In this document: positions 10,885 to 19,499 of the stretch, in pieces
How the letters are laid out: each line of letters opens with the position of its first letter
Numbering within the stretch: position 1 is the stretch's first letter
Source: Deinococcus radiotolerans
Lineage (GTDB): Bacteria > Deinococcota > Deinococci > Deinococcales > Deinococcaceae
NCBI RefSeq assembly: GCF_014647435.1
Contig: NZ_BMPE01000006.1
Span: 1 to 64,000 of the forward strand
Length of the DNA: 64,000 bases
Direction of reading: 5' to 3'
The notes under the pieces: generated by a model
The model's database searches: none
What the model was told of the DNA's origin: nothing
Seen by the model: only the letters and a program-made list of their open reading frames with translations
Position numbers and translations under genes: made by a program

Positions 10885-12174
10885 TCAGTCGCCACGGGCG
10901 TCCAGAAGCCCCTGCACCACCACGTCCAGACCCACGCCCTCCTGAGCGCGCCGCTCGGGCGTCCAGCTGATCCCGCGGCTGGCCTTGACCAGCACCACGT
11001 CCCCCTCCTGCACCTGGGCGAGCAGCGCCTCCAGCAGTTCCGGCACCGTTGCGTAGGCCTGCTCGCCCAGCTCGGCAGCGAACGCGCCCACCCCGAACGT
11101 CACGTCCGCACGCTCCCGGGCGTACGCGCCCACCTCAGCGTGCAGCGCCCGTTCCGTCGGGCCGAGTTCCAGCATGCGGCCCAGCACGCTGATGCGCCGC
11201 CCCTCCCAGCCGCTCAGGGCGTCCAGCGCCGCCCGCACCGCCACCGGCGAGGCGTTGTACGCATCATCAATGACCGTGAACCGGCCCGGATGCACGCGGT
11301 ACCGGCCGCCCGGCACGCTGACCCCCGCCAGCCGCTCCGCGGCGCCCGCTAGGTCCAGACCAGCCTCGCGGGCCAGGTGCAGGCTCAGTACGGCCGCCTC
11401 GGCCTGCACCGTGGACGCCAGCGGCAGCGTCACGGGCCGCCCCGCAAAGGAGAACGAGGCGCCCTCTGGCGTCACCCGCAGGTTCTCACCCGCGAACGTC
11501 ACCGGTCCGAACCCGTAACTGTCCACGCCCGGGTAGAAGGCGGCCGCCTGCGACCCCACCAGCGAGCGGACCGGCTGCCCCTGCACGTCCCGCAGGATCA
11601 CGCCCTTCTCCCGCACGATCCCCTCCATGCTGCCCAGCTGCTCCAGGTGCGCCGGACCGATGGACGTGATCACGCCCACATCCGGACGCACCAGGTCCAC
11701 CAGTTCCGCCATTTCGCCCACCCGGTCAATCCCCATCTCCACCACCAGGGGCCGCCCAGCACGCCCGAACTCGACCAGGAAGCACGCAATGGCCGGCATG
11801 GTGTTGAACACCGGCATGAAATGCGCGTCCAGCGCCGCCGCCGCGTAACTCTTCGCCGTGGTCTTCCCGGCGCTGCCCGTGATGCCCACCACCAGCGGCG
11901 CGTGCTGCCGCTCCGCGCGGCCCCACGCGAACAGCGCCTCCCTTGCGTCCGGGACCCGCACCGCGCGCGGCACGTCCAGATCCGTCAGCACGAACGGCGC
12001 GCCCGCCGCGAGTGCCTGTTCCACGAACGCATTCCCATGCCCCCGCTCGCCAGGCAGCGCCACGAACGCCACATCCGGTGAGGCTTCACGCGAGTCCCAG
12101 GTGAGGCGCCGCGCCACGCGGGCCTCCGGATGAACAGCAGCCTGAAAAGGAAGAGGCAGGTGTGGGTCCAGCAT
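10885..12174 (-). CDS. murF: UDP-N-acetylmuramoyl-tripeptide--D-alanyl-D-alanine ligase
   Basis: Adds D-Ala-D-Ala to the UDP-MurNAc-tripeptide in the cytoplasm, the last soluble step of peptidoglycan precursor synthesis. The 429-residue product has an N-terminal substrate domain (RRLTWDSREASPDVAFVAL) and an ATP-binding loop GITGSAGKTTAK in the central domain. It also has MGIDRVGEMAEL, TSIGPAHLEQLGS, and the C-terminal VIDDAYNASPVAVRAAL signature. The ATG at 12174 gives a normal N terminus; upstream codons are Pro/Gly-rich and unlikely to be coding. Confidence 0.95.
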   Translation of the reverse strand: MLDPHLPLPFQAAVHPEARVARRLTWDSREASPDVAFVALPGERGHGNAFVEQALAAGAPFVLTDLDVPRAVRVPDAREALFAWGRAERQHAPLVVGITGSAGKTTAKSYAAAALDAHFMPVFNTMPAIACFLVEFGRAGRPLVVEMGIDRVGEMAELVDLVRPDVGVITSIGPAHLEQLGSMEGIVREKGVILRDVQGQPVRSLVGSQAAAFYPGVDSYGFGPVTFAGENLRVTPEGASFSFAGRPVTLPLASTVQAEAAVLSLHLAREAGLDLAGAAERLAGVSVPGGRYRVHPGRFTVIDDAYNASPVAVRAALDALSGWEGRRISVLGRMLELGPTERALHAEVGAYARERADVTFGVGAFAAELGEQAYATVPELLEALLAQVQEGDVVLVKASRGISWTPERRAQEGVGLDVVVQGLLDARGD

Positions 12175-12258
12175 GCCCGGCAGGGTAACACCCCCGCCCG
12201 GGGGAACCATGCCCCCAGCAGTGGCGCCCGCCCACATTCACAAACCGCCCGGGATGAG

Positions 12259-12264
12259 TAGACT
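12259..12264 (+). promoter_or_regulatory. Candidate -10 box of the first 5'-nucleotidase gene
   Basis: TAGACT ends 11 nt before the ATG at 12276. This gives a transcript with only a few untranslated bases and no room for a ribosome site, a common arrangement in Deinococcus. Confidence 0.35.
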
Positions 12265-12275
12265 GTTTGGGCCAT

Positions 12276-14006
12276 ATGAAAACCCTGCCTGTTCTGCTGC
12301 TGACCGTGTCACTGGGCCTCACCGCCTGCACCACGGGTCCCCTCACGCCGGTTCCCACGAATGTCACCATCCTGGGCCTGAATGACTTCCACGGGAATCT
12401 CGCCCCAACGAGTTTCACCACCGCCGAGGGCGCCAAGATCAGCGCCGGCGGCATCGAGGCCATCGCGGCGGAAGTCAACGCGGCCAGGAAAGCCAACCCC
12501 AACACCGTCCTCGTCGGCGGCGGCGACCTGATCGGCGCCAGCCCCATCAACAGCGGCCTGCTGCGCGACGAACCCGCCGTGTACGCCCTGAACGGCATGG
12601 GCATGAAGGTCAGCGCGCTGGGCAACCATGAGTTCGACCAGGGCCTGGACGAACTATTCCGCATGCAGAACGGCGGCTGCGCCAGCAACGACCCCAGCAA
12701 GGCCTGCAAGTACGACACCACCTACACCGGCGCCACCTTCAAGTGGATCGGCGCGAACGTCGCGTACAACGCCACCTCCGGCAAGACCGGCACGCCCTTC
12801 GCGCCGTACATCATTCAGGACGTCAACGGCCTGAAGATCGCGTTCGTGGGCGCCGTCACCAAGAGCACCCCCGGCATCGTGTCCCCCGACGGCGTGAAGA
12901 TGCTCAACTTCACCGACGAGGCCGCCGCCGTCAACAAGTACATCCCCGAGATCAAGGCCAAGAAGCCCGACGCAATCATCATGCTGATCCACGAGGGCGG
13001 CGAACTGGCCGAGGGCAGCACCGACAAGTACAACACGGTCGGCTGCAAGACCCTCAGCATCAAGAGCGCCATCGTGGACATCGCCAAGCGCGTGGACCCC
13101 GCCGTGAGCGCCATCATCAGCGGGCACAGCCACCAGGGCTACAACTGCCTCGTGCCCGACCCCACCGGCAAGGACCGCATTGTGATCCAGGGTGACTTCT
13201 ACGGGCACCTGCTGCAGCGCCTCGACCTGGTCGTGGACAAGGCCAACCACCGCGTCATGCAGGTTCAGGCCGCCAACCTTGTCGTGAACTACGACGCCCG
13301 CAAGGCCGACGGGACGCTGGACCCGAACATGACCAGCATCCTGACCAAGACCAACGAGAAGGTCGCCGCCATCAAGAACGTTGAGATCGCCAAACTGGGC
13401 GACCCGCAGATCCAGCGTGGCATCAGCAACGCCCGCAACACTGAGTCCGCGCTGGGCGACGTGATTGCTGACGCACTGGTGTACACCACCCAGGCCCAGG
13501 GCAGCCAGATCGGCCTGATGAACCCCGGCGGCATCCGCGCCGACCTCCCGGATGCCACCGCCATCAAGGCGGGCAACGCAGTGAACTTCGGCGATGTGTT
13601 CGCCGTGCATCCCTTCGGCAACACCACCACCGTCCTGACCCTGACCGGCCAGCAGATCAAGGACCTGCTGGAGCAGCAGTGGAGCGGCGCGAACGCCTCC
13701 GCCGTCAAACTGCTGCAGGTGTCCGCGGACTTCAGCTACAAGTACACGCTCAGCAACCCCGACGGGCAGCGCGTGAACATCGCCGACATCACCTTCAAGG
13801 GCGCGCCCATCAGCGCCACGGCCACCTACCGCGTCGCTACGAACAACTTCCTGGCCGCGGGTGGCGACAACTTCACGGTGTTCAAGAACGCCACGAACGT
13901 CGTGCAGCTGCCCGGCCTGAGTGACACGGACGTGCTCAGCACCTACCTGAAGGCGTTCGGTCCCAACCTGAAGAACGTGGTCCAGAACCGCATCATCAAG
14001 CTCTGA
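12276..14006 (+). CDS. 5'-nucleotidase/2',3'-cyclic phosphodiesterase family lipoprotein
   Basis: Predicted exported phosphatase hydrolysing nucleotides to nucleosides. The 576-residue product has a lipoprotein signal (lipobox LTAC, Cys16). Its N-terminal metallophosphoesterase domain carries the metal ligands in [23 protein letters not shown] and [10 protein letters not shown] 5_nucleotid_C domain follows, with [27 protein letters not shown] and [12 protein letters not shown]. It is closely related to the gene at 41281-42969, with the same domain order, and both lack a clear ribosome site. The broad class is certain; the exact substrate is unknown. Confidence 0.9.
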   Translation: MKTLPVLLLTVSLGLTACTTGPLTPVPTNVTILGLNDFHGNLAPTSFTTAEGAKISAGGIEAIAAEVNAARKANPNTVLVGGGDLIGASPINSGLLRDEPAVYALNGMGMKVSALGNHEFDQGLDELFRMQNGGCASNDPSKACKYDTTYTGATFKWIGANVAYNATSGKTGTPFAPYIIQDVNGLKIAFVGAVTKSTPGIVSPDGVKMLNFTDEAAAVNKYIPEIKAKKPDAIIMLIHEGGELAEGSTDKYNTVGCKTLSIKSAIVDIAKRVDPAVSAIISGHSHQGYNCLVPDPTGKDRIVIQGDFYGHLLQRLDLVVDKANHRVMQVQAANLVVNYDARKADGTLDPNMTSILTKTNEKVAAIKNVEIAKLGDPQIQRGISNARNTESALGDVIADALVYTTQAQGSQIGLMNPGGIRADLPDATAIKAGNAVNFGDVFAVHPFGNTTTVLTLTGQQIKDLLEQQWSGANASAVKLLQVSADFSYKYTLSNPDGQRVNIADITFKGAPISATATYRVATNNFLAAGGDNFTVFKNATNVVQLPGLSDTDVLSTYLKAFGPNLKNVVQNRIIKL

Positions 14007-14069
14007 TCTGAGCCGCCTGCTGCCCGCCCCGGCCCGCGCCAGGGCGGGCGCTTGCCGTACCCTGAACGC

Positions 14070-15053
14070 ATGGCCCACCATCACCTGAAGCTGGACGCGC
14101 TGCACACCGTCTGGGACAACGCCCTGTCGCCTGCCCTGACGGTCGCCAGTGGGGATACGGTCACGCTGGATACGCTGGACGCTTCCGGTGGGGGCGTGGC
14201 GCGCCGGGTGCTCAGCGGTGAACTCAGCGCCCCGCCCACGCTGATTTCCCCTATTGAGGCGGACGCGCGGGCCCCATTGGGCGGCCCCCGTGGGCATCCG
14301 CTGACCGGGCCGGTCTTCGTGGAGGGCTCCCGGCCGGGCGACGCCCTGCGCATCGAGCTGCTTGAGGTGCGGACCGCCGCGTGGGGCTGGACCGGCTGCC
14401 GGCCCAACGGCATTGGCCTGCTGGATGCGGCACTGGCCGCCGAGGGTCTGGAGTCCTACACGCACATCTGGGATCTGCGGGCCGGGACCCACGCGGACCT
14501 CAAGCCCGGCGTGCGCGTGCCTCTCGCGCCGTTCCCCGGGGTGATTGGCGTGGCGCCCGGCGCCAGCGGACCGCACCCGACCGCGCCGCCCCGGTCGGTC
14601 GGTGGGAACATGGATATCCGGCAGCTGGTGGCGGGAAGCACCCTGTGGCTTCCGGTCGAGGCGCCCGGGGCGCTGCTGTCCGTGGGTGACCTGCACGCCG
14701 CGCAGGGCGACGGTGAAGTGTCCGGGACCGGCATCGAGACGGCCGGGCAGGTGACGTTGCGCGTACACGTGGAGCGTCAGGCCGGCATTACCATCCCTGA
14801 ATTCACGACGCCCACCAGCGGCGGCCGCAGCGGCGCCTGGCACGCCACCACCGGCCACCACCCGGACCTGATGACCGCCGCCCGGATCGCCCTGCGCGCC
14901 CTGCTGCGTCACCTGGAACGGCGCGGGCTGACGCTGCCTGAGGCGTACGTGCTCGCCAGCGCCTGCGTGGATCTGAAGATCAGTCAGATCGTGGACGCGC
15001 CCAACTACACTGTCAGCGCGTTCCTGCCGCTGGACATCTTCATGGAGGGCTGA
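14070..15053 (+). CDS. Acetamidase/formamidase family protein
   Basis: Amide hydrolase of the FmdA/AmdA family (PF03069), which releases ammonia from formamide, acetamide or related small amides. The 327-residue product shows HTVWDNALSPALTVASGDTV, GPVFVEGSRPGDALRIEL, the GGNMDIRQL motif (about residue 180), SVGDLHAAQGDGEVSGTGIE with its conserved His/Asp/Glu cluster, and a C-terminal DLKISQIVDAPNYTVSA. All are family hallmarks. It lies tail-to-tail with the amidohydrolase on the other strand. Substrate specificity cannot be read. Confidence 0.9.
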   Translation: MAHHHLKLDALHTVWDNALSPALTVASGDTVTLDTLDASGGGVARRVLSGELSAPPTLISPIEADARAPLGGPRGHPLTGPVFVEGSRPGDALRIELLEVRTAAWGWTGCRPNGIGLLDAALAAEGLESYTHIWDLRAGTHADLKPGVRVPLAPFPGVIGVAPGASGPHPTAPPRSVGGNMDIRQLVAGSTLWLPVEAPGALLSVGDLHAAQGDGEVSGTGIETAGQVTLRVHVERQAGITIPEFTTPTSGGRSGAWHATTGHHPDLMTAARIALRALLRHLERRGLTLPEAYVLASACVDLKISQIVDAPNYTVSAFLPLDIFMEG

Positions 15054-15066
15054 CTGGCCAGGGCTT

Positions 15067-16407
15067 CTACGCTTCCAGGGCGGCGTGCAGGGTCCCCGGG
15101 GTCAGGAGGTGTCCGCCCTGCACCACCAGCTGAATGGTGCGGGTGGCGCGGATGTCGGTGGTGGGATCGCCCGCCACGACGAGCAGGTCAGCCACCGCGC
15201 CGGGCTGGACGCGGCCCAGGTCCGCGCGGCCGAGGAGATCGGCGGCGGTACTCGTGGCGGCGCGCAGGGCCTGTGCGGGGGTCAGGCCGGCCTGCACCAG
15301 CCGCTCCAGTTCCGCGTGCAGGCCCCCGCCGGGCAGGGTGAAGGCTCCGGCCGGGGTGTCGGTGCCCGCGCCGACCCGACCACCCAGCTGGGCGATCCGA
15401 ACGGCGAGCTGCGCGGCCAGCCGCGCGTCTGCCTGCGCCAGGGACCGGATGGGCCGGGTGCCCGCGTGCACGACCTGCCACTGCGCCTCCAGGCTCTCCC
15501 GGAGTGGTCCGCCCTGACCGGCGAGGGGCAGGTCACGGCCATCAGGCCGGGTGTTGGTCGTCAGCGGCGCGAACACGCTGAGGGTGGGCACCAGCGCCGC
15601 ACCCGCCGTGACGGTCAGCGCGGCCAGTTCGTCCAGCACTTCAGTGGGCAGGTCAAGGGTCGGGTCGAAGCCCGCGCGTTCGGCGGCCAGGGCGAACCCG
15701 CTGGCGTGCTCGACTGAGCGCACGCCCAGCGCCAGGGCCTGCCGGGCGTCCACCTGCGCCGCGCGGCCCCGGGTGGTGAGCATCCCCAGGTCAGTCATGA
15801 CAGGCAGGTGCAGCCGGGCTGCGGCGCGCATGGCCGCTGAGTAGACCTCCGGAGCGAGCGCCTCATACAACTTCAGGTGCGTGACGCCCTGATCGGCCAG
15901 GAACGCCACCGCGCGTTCCGCCTGCGCGGGCGTACGCACGATCAGCGCAGCGGCGCTGCGCTCCTGCCCGTCTCCCGGTTCGTGCACCGCGCCGGATCCA
16001 AAATGCCGGAAGAAGGCGTCCGGACCGTCCAGCATGGGCCCAGAGGGCAGTACCCGCGGCCCGGGACCCGGGTGGGCCAGCAGGGCGTCCACAGTTTCCA
16101 GCGAGTTGCAGGCGTCCCGCACGGTGGTCACGCCCGCAGCCACGAACCACGGCAGGTACGCCGGGCGGGCGTGCACGTGCAGGTCGATCAGGCCCGGCAG
16201 GATCGTGCCGGTGGTCTGCACGGTCACGGCGTCCTCCAGGGCGCTCAGGTGGGCGGCCGGGCCCACGGCCTCGATCCGGCCGCCGCGGGTCAGGACAGCG
16301 CCGTCCGCCACTGGCGCCTCGTCCTGGCCGTTCCACACGCGGCCCCGCCACACGACGGGCGTGGTGGGCGAGAGGACGGGCAGGGTCGCTGGCGTGAAGG
16401 TGCGCAT
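15067..16407 (-). CDS. Amidohydrolase (imidazolonepropionase/prolidase-like) with altered metal site
   Basis: The 446-residue TIM-barrel protein has the first-strand HxH (DLHVHA), the strand-4 lysine region (VTHLKLYEAL), the strand-6 histidine (SVEHASGF) and the strand-8 Asp (GTDTPAG), flanked by the small beta sandwich. At strand 5, where relatives have a metal-ligand His (PVAVHA-type), this protein reads PVMTDLGM, so that ligand is absent or replaced by Asp. It may bind one metal only or have shifted chemistry. Divergent from the helix-turn-helix gene at 16438 with a 30-bp gap, so the two could share control. Confidence 0.85.
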   Translation of the reverse strand: MRTFTPATLPVLSPTTPVVWRGRVWNGQDEAPVADGAVLTRGGRIEAVGPAAHLSALEDAVTVQTTGTILPGLIDLHVHARPAYLPWFVAAGVTTVRDACNSLETVDALLAHPGPGPRVLPSGPMLDGPDAFFRHFGSGAVHEPGDGQERSAAALIVRTPAQAERAVAFLADQGVTHLKLYEALAPEVYSAAMRAAARLHLPVMTDLGMLTTRGRAAQVDARQALALGVRSVEHASGFALAAERAGFDPTLDLPTEVLDELAALTVTAGAALVPTLSVFAPLTTNTRPDGRDLPLAGQGGPLRESLEAQWQVVHAGTRPIRSLAQADARLAAQLAVRIAQLGGRVGAGTDTPAGAFTLPGGGLHAELERLVQAGLTPAQALRAATSTAADLLGRADLGRVQPGAVADLLVVAGDPTTDIRATRTIQLVVQGGHLLTPGTLHAALEA

Positions 16408-16437
16408 GCCCGCAGCTTCCCCGCTACGCTACTCACC

Positions 16438-17133
16438 ATGACAGGCCCCGCTGCGAGTAGACCGCATGAGGTCACCGACCCTGCCGCCGTGGCGCTGCTG
16501 GCGCATGAGCGCGTCCGGCGCGTCCTGGGAGCGTTCCTGGGCCGCGAGCAGACCGTGGCGGGCGCCGCGCGCGAGGCGCAGCTGGACGTGCGCGTCGTGC
16601 ACCGGGACGTGCAGGCCCTGCGGCGCGCAGGTCTCCTGACCGTACAGCGGGAACAGACCCGCGCGGGGCGACCCGTGAAGGTCTACCGCGCCTGCGCCGA
16701 CGACCTCTTCATTGACGCGCGCCGCCTGCCCCCACAGGCGCAGGAAACGCAGGCCGCCGCGCTCGACTCCCTGTTTCACCACGCGGCCGGGCGGGAATTT
16801 CACCGCGCCCTAAGTGACTTCGCACCCGGATGGGGCCTGCGGGTCTATGCCACGCCCGACGCGCCCGGTTTCGCCGTGCTGGAAGGGCCCCGCACCGCCC
16901 GGCCGCTGAGCGCCCTGGACGAGTGGCAGGGCCCCCCCGCCCGGATGCTGAGTGGCGCGCCCACCGCCCGCCTGACCGGTGAGCAGGTCGTGGAGGTGCA
17001 GCGCGACCTGATCCTCCTGATGCGCAAGGTCGAGGCGTTCCACGCCGCGAACGCCGGTGGGGGCCAGCCCACGCTGCTGCGCCTGGGTCTGGCCCCCCTG
17101 ACCGAGGACGAGTTCCGCCGCCTGCACCGCTGA
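16438..17133 (+). CDS. Winged helix-turn-helix DNA-binding protein
   Basis: The 231-residue product begins with an ArsR/MarR-like winged helix (about residues 15-85): HERVRRVLGAFLGREQTVAGAA, a recognition-helix segment VRVVHRDVQALRRAGLL, and a wing QTRAGRPVKVYRA. The rest is a helical ligand or dimerisation domain ending in LTEDEFRRLHR. It is head-to-head with the amidohydrolase and tail-to-tail with rsr. The target is unknown; the divergent amidohydrolase is a reasonable guess. Confidence 0.75.
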   Translation: MTGPAASRPHEVTDPAAVALLAHERVRRVLGAFLGREQTVAGAAREAQLDVRVVHRDVQALRRAGLLTVQREQTRAGRPVKVYRACADDLFIDARRLPPQAQETQAAALDSLFHHAAGREFHRALSDFAPGWGLRVYATPDAPGFAVLEGPRTARPLSALDEWQGPPARMLSGAPTARLTGEQVVEVQRDLILLMRKVEAFHAANAGGGQPTLLRLGLAPLTEDEFRRLHR

Positions 17134-17155
17134 CCGGCCTGCTGGGCGGCCGGGT

Positions 17156-18760
17156 CTACAGCGTGCCGCGGGCGAAGTCAGCCATCACGCCCGGCGCGGC
17201 CGAGTCGAAGCCCACCACGTCCAGCATGTCCGCCCGGTCCGGGTCCGCGATGCTGAAGCGCGTGGCCGTCAGGCCCACCACGATCAGCCGCGCGGGGAGG
17301 CCCATCTTCTGCTGGTACGCGTCGAGCGCGGCGGTCGGGTGCACCTTCCCGGCCCAGGTCTCGTTGTCGGTGTACACCACGAACGTCTCCACCTGGACCT
17401 TCTCCTGCGCGGCCCACAGCATCGGCAGGGCGCAGTCGGTCGCGCCGAAGCTGCGGCTCTGCGCCTTACGCATCGCGCCTTCCAGCGTGTCCCGCGCCGT
17501 GATGCCCAGCGGCCGGAACGAATCCGCGAAGCCCATCGTCAGGGCGTCCGGCTCGGTCCGCAGCGCCACCAGACTCATGGCGGCCGCTGCCATGTTCGGG
17601 CTCAGGCCCGGCACGCCGCCCACCGTGCCACACGTCATGCTGCCCGACACGTCCAGGCCCAGCAGGTGCCGCGTGCCCGCCGGGCGCACGTTCCCGAACG
17701 ACAGGTGAAACGCGTCCTCCAGGGCGTCCACGACCTGCGGCACGGCCAGCCATTCCCCTTTGCCTTTCACGCCGCGGCCCTGCGCGTATACCAGCCGGGC
17801 CTTCAGGACGTCCAGCGGGTGAATCCGCCCGCGCCGCAACGCCTCAACGCTCGTCAGGCGCGCCGTGACCGCCTGCACCACCTCGCGGTCATTCACGCTC
17901 AGCACCCCTGCGCGGCCCAGGTTCCCCAGGTTGCGCAGCAGCCACGTCAGGCCGTTCGTGTCCATGGCGGCGCGGTACACCGCCGCGCCCCGCAGGTGCG
18001 TCGGCACCGCCTCAATCGGCAGGCCATACGCCCGCATCAGGGCAGCCGCCCCGGCGTCCGAGGTCACGCGCTGGGCCAGCAGGTGCCCCTCGATCACGCG
18101 CAGCGCCGGGTCACTGACCTCACCCACGTCGGGCAGCACGCCGTCCACCATGAACTTCAGAACCGCGTTGCGCCCGGCGTCTGCCGTCTTCGGGTGGCTC
18201 AGGCGCAGCGCGTCCGCCTGACTCCAGCCGTCCCGCGCCTTGTACTTCACAGCCCACAGTGCCAGCCGCTGCGTGTCCACCGTCTCGAACACGTTCGCCA
18301 CGCCCCGGCGGGTCAGGCGACCCCAGCCGCCCAGGGCGTCCACGAACGCCAGGAAGTGCAGCAGCATCGTGCCCGTGCGCGCCACCTCCGGTAGCGCCGC
18401 CCACGCCGCCTGGCGGTGCGCGGCGTCCGGCGCGGTCTTCGCGATCAGCGCCAGCACCAGCAGCGCCGGGGCAGGCTTCGGCGCTCGGTTCCCCCGCACC
18501 ACGTCCAGCGTGACCGCCAGCGCCCGCGCCGCGTCCACCTGCACGAACGTCCGCACGAACTCGGTGGCCTGCACCGTGTGCGCCCGCTCGGCCGCGTAGA
18601 ACGTCCCGCCGTCCGTACCCAGGATCAGGAACCGCGTCAGGCGCGCCTCGTCGGACACGGCGTACACGAAACCGCCGGCGTTGTTCGCCACCTGACGGTG
18701 ATCCAGACGCTCGGTCTGGGGGCGGCTCAGGGGGTTGATGGCACTCAGCAGGTTCTTCAT
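17156..18760 (-). CDS. rsr: Ro60 ortholog Rsr (TROVE + vWA RNA-binding ring)
   Basis: The 534-residue product is the bacterial Ro60/Rsr protein. An N-terminal TROVE domain of HEAT-like repeats (about 1-355) forms the ring that holds single-stranded RNA ends and binds Y RNA outside. A von Willebrand A domain carries the MIDAS residues DVSGSM (370-375), GATDC (near 441) and YTDNE (near 465). Known in D. radiodurans: Rsr works with a Y RNA and PNPase in rRNA maturation and RNA decay after stress. AAGGAGGG lies 10 nt upstream of the ATG. The 133-bp leader separates it from a tRNA-His gene, the last member of an 11-gene tRNA/tRNA-like array in the same orientation. No rtcB is visible nearby. Confidence 0.97.
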   Translation of the reverse strand: MKNLLSAINPLSRPQTERLDHRQVANNAGGFVYAVSDEARLTRFLILGTDGGTFYAAERAHTVQATEFVRTFVQVDAARALAVTLDVVRGNRAPKPAPALLVLALIAKTAPDAAHRQAAWAALPEVARTGTMLLHFLAFVDALGGWGRLTRRGVANVFETVDTQRLALWAVKYKARDGWSQADALRLSHPKTADAGRNAVLKFMVDGVLPDVGEVSDPALRVIEGHLLAQRVTSDAGAAALMRAYGLPIEAVPTHLRGAAVYRAAMDTNGLTWLLRNLGNLGRAGVLSVNDREVVQAVTARLTSVEALRRGRIHPLDVLKARLVYAQGRGVKGKGEWLAVPQVVDALEDAFHLSFGNVRPAGTRHLLGLDVSGSMTCGTVGGVPGLSPNMAAAAMSLVALRTEPDALTMGFADSFRPLGITARDTLEGAMRKAQSRSFGATDCALPMLWAAQEKVQVETFVVYTDNETWAGKVHPTAALDAYQQKMGLPARLIVVGLTATRFSIADPDRADMLDVVGFDSAAPGVMADFARGTL

Positions 18761-18893
18761 GGGGATCGGCCCTCCTTCTCGACAGGGCGACAGGGAACGG
18801 GAACACCCGGAATCGCCGGGCGCGAACACGTGCAGGTGAACCGGGCGACCCTGGCGTCCACGCGGGAGCGTCCAGTACAGCCCGGCACACGGT

Positions 18894-18969
18894 TGGGGAG
18901 GGTGGCGGGAATCGAACCCAGGACCTCCGCCTCCACAGGGCGGCGTGCAGCCGGTACACCACACCCTCC
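18894..18969 (-). tRNA. tRNA-His (GTG)
   Basis: On the minus strand: acceptor GAGGGTG/CACCCTC, with G-1 opposite discriminator C73 (the His identity pair), and encoded CCA. Anticodon stem CCGCC/GGCGG closes loop CTGTGGA, giving anticodon GTG. The T loop is TTCGATT; the T stem has one C-C mismatch and one wobble. It looks the most normal member of the array and lies 133 bp upstream of rsr. Confidence 0.85.
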
Positions 18970-19016
18970 ACAAGGCACGTTCTTCCCCGCACCGGTCCCC
19001 CGGCCTGCACTGGCGG

Positions 19017-19046
19017 TCTGAGCTGAAGGCCACAGTGGCCCTCAGA
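19017..19046 (-). other. Stem-loop in the tRNA-His/Asp-like spacer
   Basis: Nested arms TCTGAG/CTCAGA and GGCC/GGCC around ACTGT form a hairpin between two array members. There is no T tract, so it could be a processing signal or a remnant of another array RNA. Confidence 0.3.
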
Positions 19047-19048
19047 GG

Positions 19049-19124
19049 TGGTCCCGGGAGCAGGGACCGAACCTGCGACGTCCTGCGGGACAGGCAGGCG
19101 CTCCTGCTCCTGAGCTCGTACGGA
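19049..19124 (-). tRNA. Degenerate tRNA-Asp-like gene (GTC)
   Basis: Anticodon stem CCTGC/GCAGG closes loop CTGTCCC: anticodon GTC, but C at position 37 where Asp tRNAs have a purine. T arm GCAGG-TTCGGTC-CCTGC and D stem GCTC/GAGC are intact, and CCA is encoded after A73. The 5' acceptor strand (TCCGTAC) pairs with the 3' strand (TCCCGGG) at only about four of seven positions, and position 8 is G rather than U. Such an RNA would be a poor RNase P and synthetase substrate. I infer a decayed tRNA or a tRNA-shaped noncoding RNA. Confidence 0.6.
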
Positions 19125-19128
19125 ATGC

Positions 19129-19204
19129 TGGTGAACTGGGCAGGACTTGAACCTGCGACCTCCCCGTTCGTCGCGGGGCGCTCTTCCAGCTGAGCGACCA
19201 GTTC
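19129..19204 (-). tRNA. tRNA-Arg-like gene (ACG) lacking U33
   Basis: Acceptor GAACTGG/CCAGTTC is perfect, with A73 and encoded CCA. D stem GCTC/GAGC, D loop AGCTGGAA with GG, and T arm GCAGG-TTCAAGT-CCTGC are normal. The anticodon stem CCCCG/CGGGG closes loop CGACGAA, so positions 34-36 read ACG (Arg) but position 33 is G. U33 is almost universal because it makes the anticodon U-turn. This points to a non-translational role or a defective tRNA. Confidence 0.65.
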
Positions 19205-19207
19205 AGG

Positions 19208-19330
19208 TGGTGGAACGGGTGGGATTCGAACCCACGACCTCTCGATCCGAAGTCGATAAGCCTGACGCTTCGGCCCCGGTGGGGCAAGGGACGCGCAGGC
19301 CAAAGTGCTCTGCCACTGAGCTACCGTTCC
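19208..19330 (-). ncRNA. tRNA-Arg(TCG)/Y-RNA-like chimera (array chimera 1)
   Basis: Perfect acceptor GGAACGG/CCGTTCC, A73, encoded CCA, D arm GCTC-AGTGGCA-GAGC and T arm GTGGG-TTCGAAT-CCCAC. A 48-nt insert (19258-19305) sits between base 26 and the anticodon arm. It folds as GCCTG/CAGGC, then CCCTTG opposite CCGAA, then a capped CCCC-ACC-GGGG stem. After it an anticodon hairpin is still present: loop CTTCGGA, anticodon TCG, with a 4-bp stem. The CUUG/CCGA pair matches the Ro-binding helix of Y RNAs as I recall it. The molecule could be both tRNA-shaped and Rsr-bound. An intron is the alternative, but the boundaries leave a mismatched anticodon stem. Confidence 0.65.
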
Positions 19331-19337
19331 AGGCGTG

Positions 19338-19479
19338 TGGGGGACGGGCGGGACTTGAACCCGCAGGGCCTCTCGGCGCATGTTCCAGATCACCTTCACG
19401 CACCGGCCCAGGGGGCAAGGAGTGGCGAAGGAAAGCCCGCAGGGGGCACATGTGCGTCTACCAGTTCCGCCACCGTCCC
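19338..19479 (-). ncRNA. Leu-type tRNA/Y-RNA-like chimera (array chimera 2)
   Basis: Class II tRNA shape: acceptor GGGACGG/CCGTCCC, Leu-like D arm GCG-GAACTGGTAGA-CGC, a 14-nt variable arm, and T arm GCGGG-TTCAAGT-CCCGC. CCA directly abuts the acceptor, leaving no clear discriminator. The anticodon stem is CATGT/ACATG, but the loop is 64 nt instead of 7 (19384-19447). Inside are a small hairpin (GCCC/GGGC) and a module with outer stem CCTTC/GAAGG, TCCTTG opposite CCGG, and inner cap CCC-CCT-GGG. The 3' end of the loop reads ATCTGGA, which would place CTG at 34-36 if a splice removed the rest. I favour a Y-module replacing the anticodon loop. Confidence 0.65.
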
Positions 19480-19499
19480 CACGGTGGACTTGCAAGAGT

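Noticed and set aside
12654..14912. 752-codon minus-strand frame opposite the 5'-nucleotidase and acetamidase genes
   Set aside because: Composition is antisense-like and both plus-strand genes have clear catalytic motifs.
18971..19010. CTTG and CCGG words in spacer upstream of tRNA-His, considered as a classic-order Y RNA
   Set aside because: The intervening helix needs several wobbles and no outer stem forms, so I could not support it.
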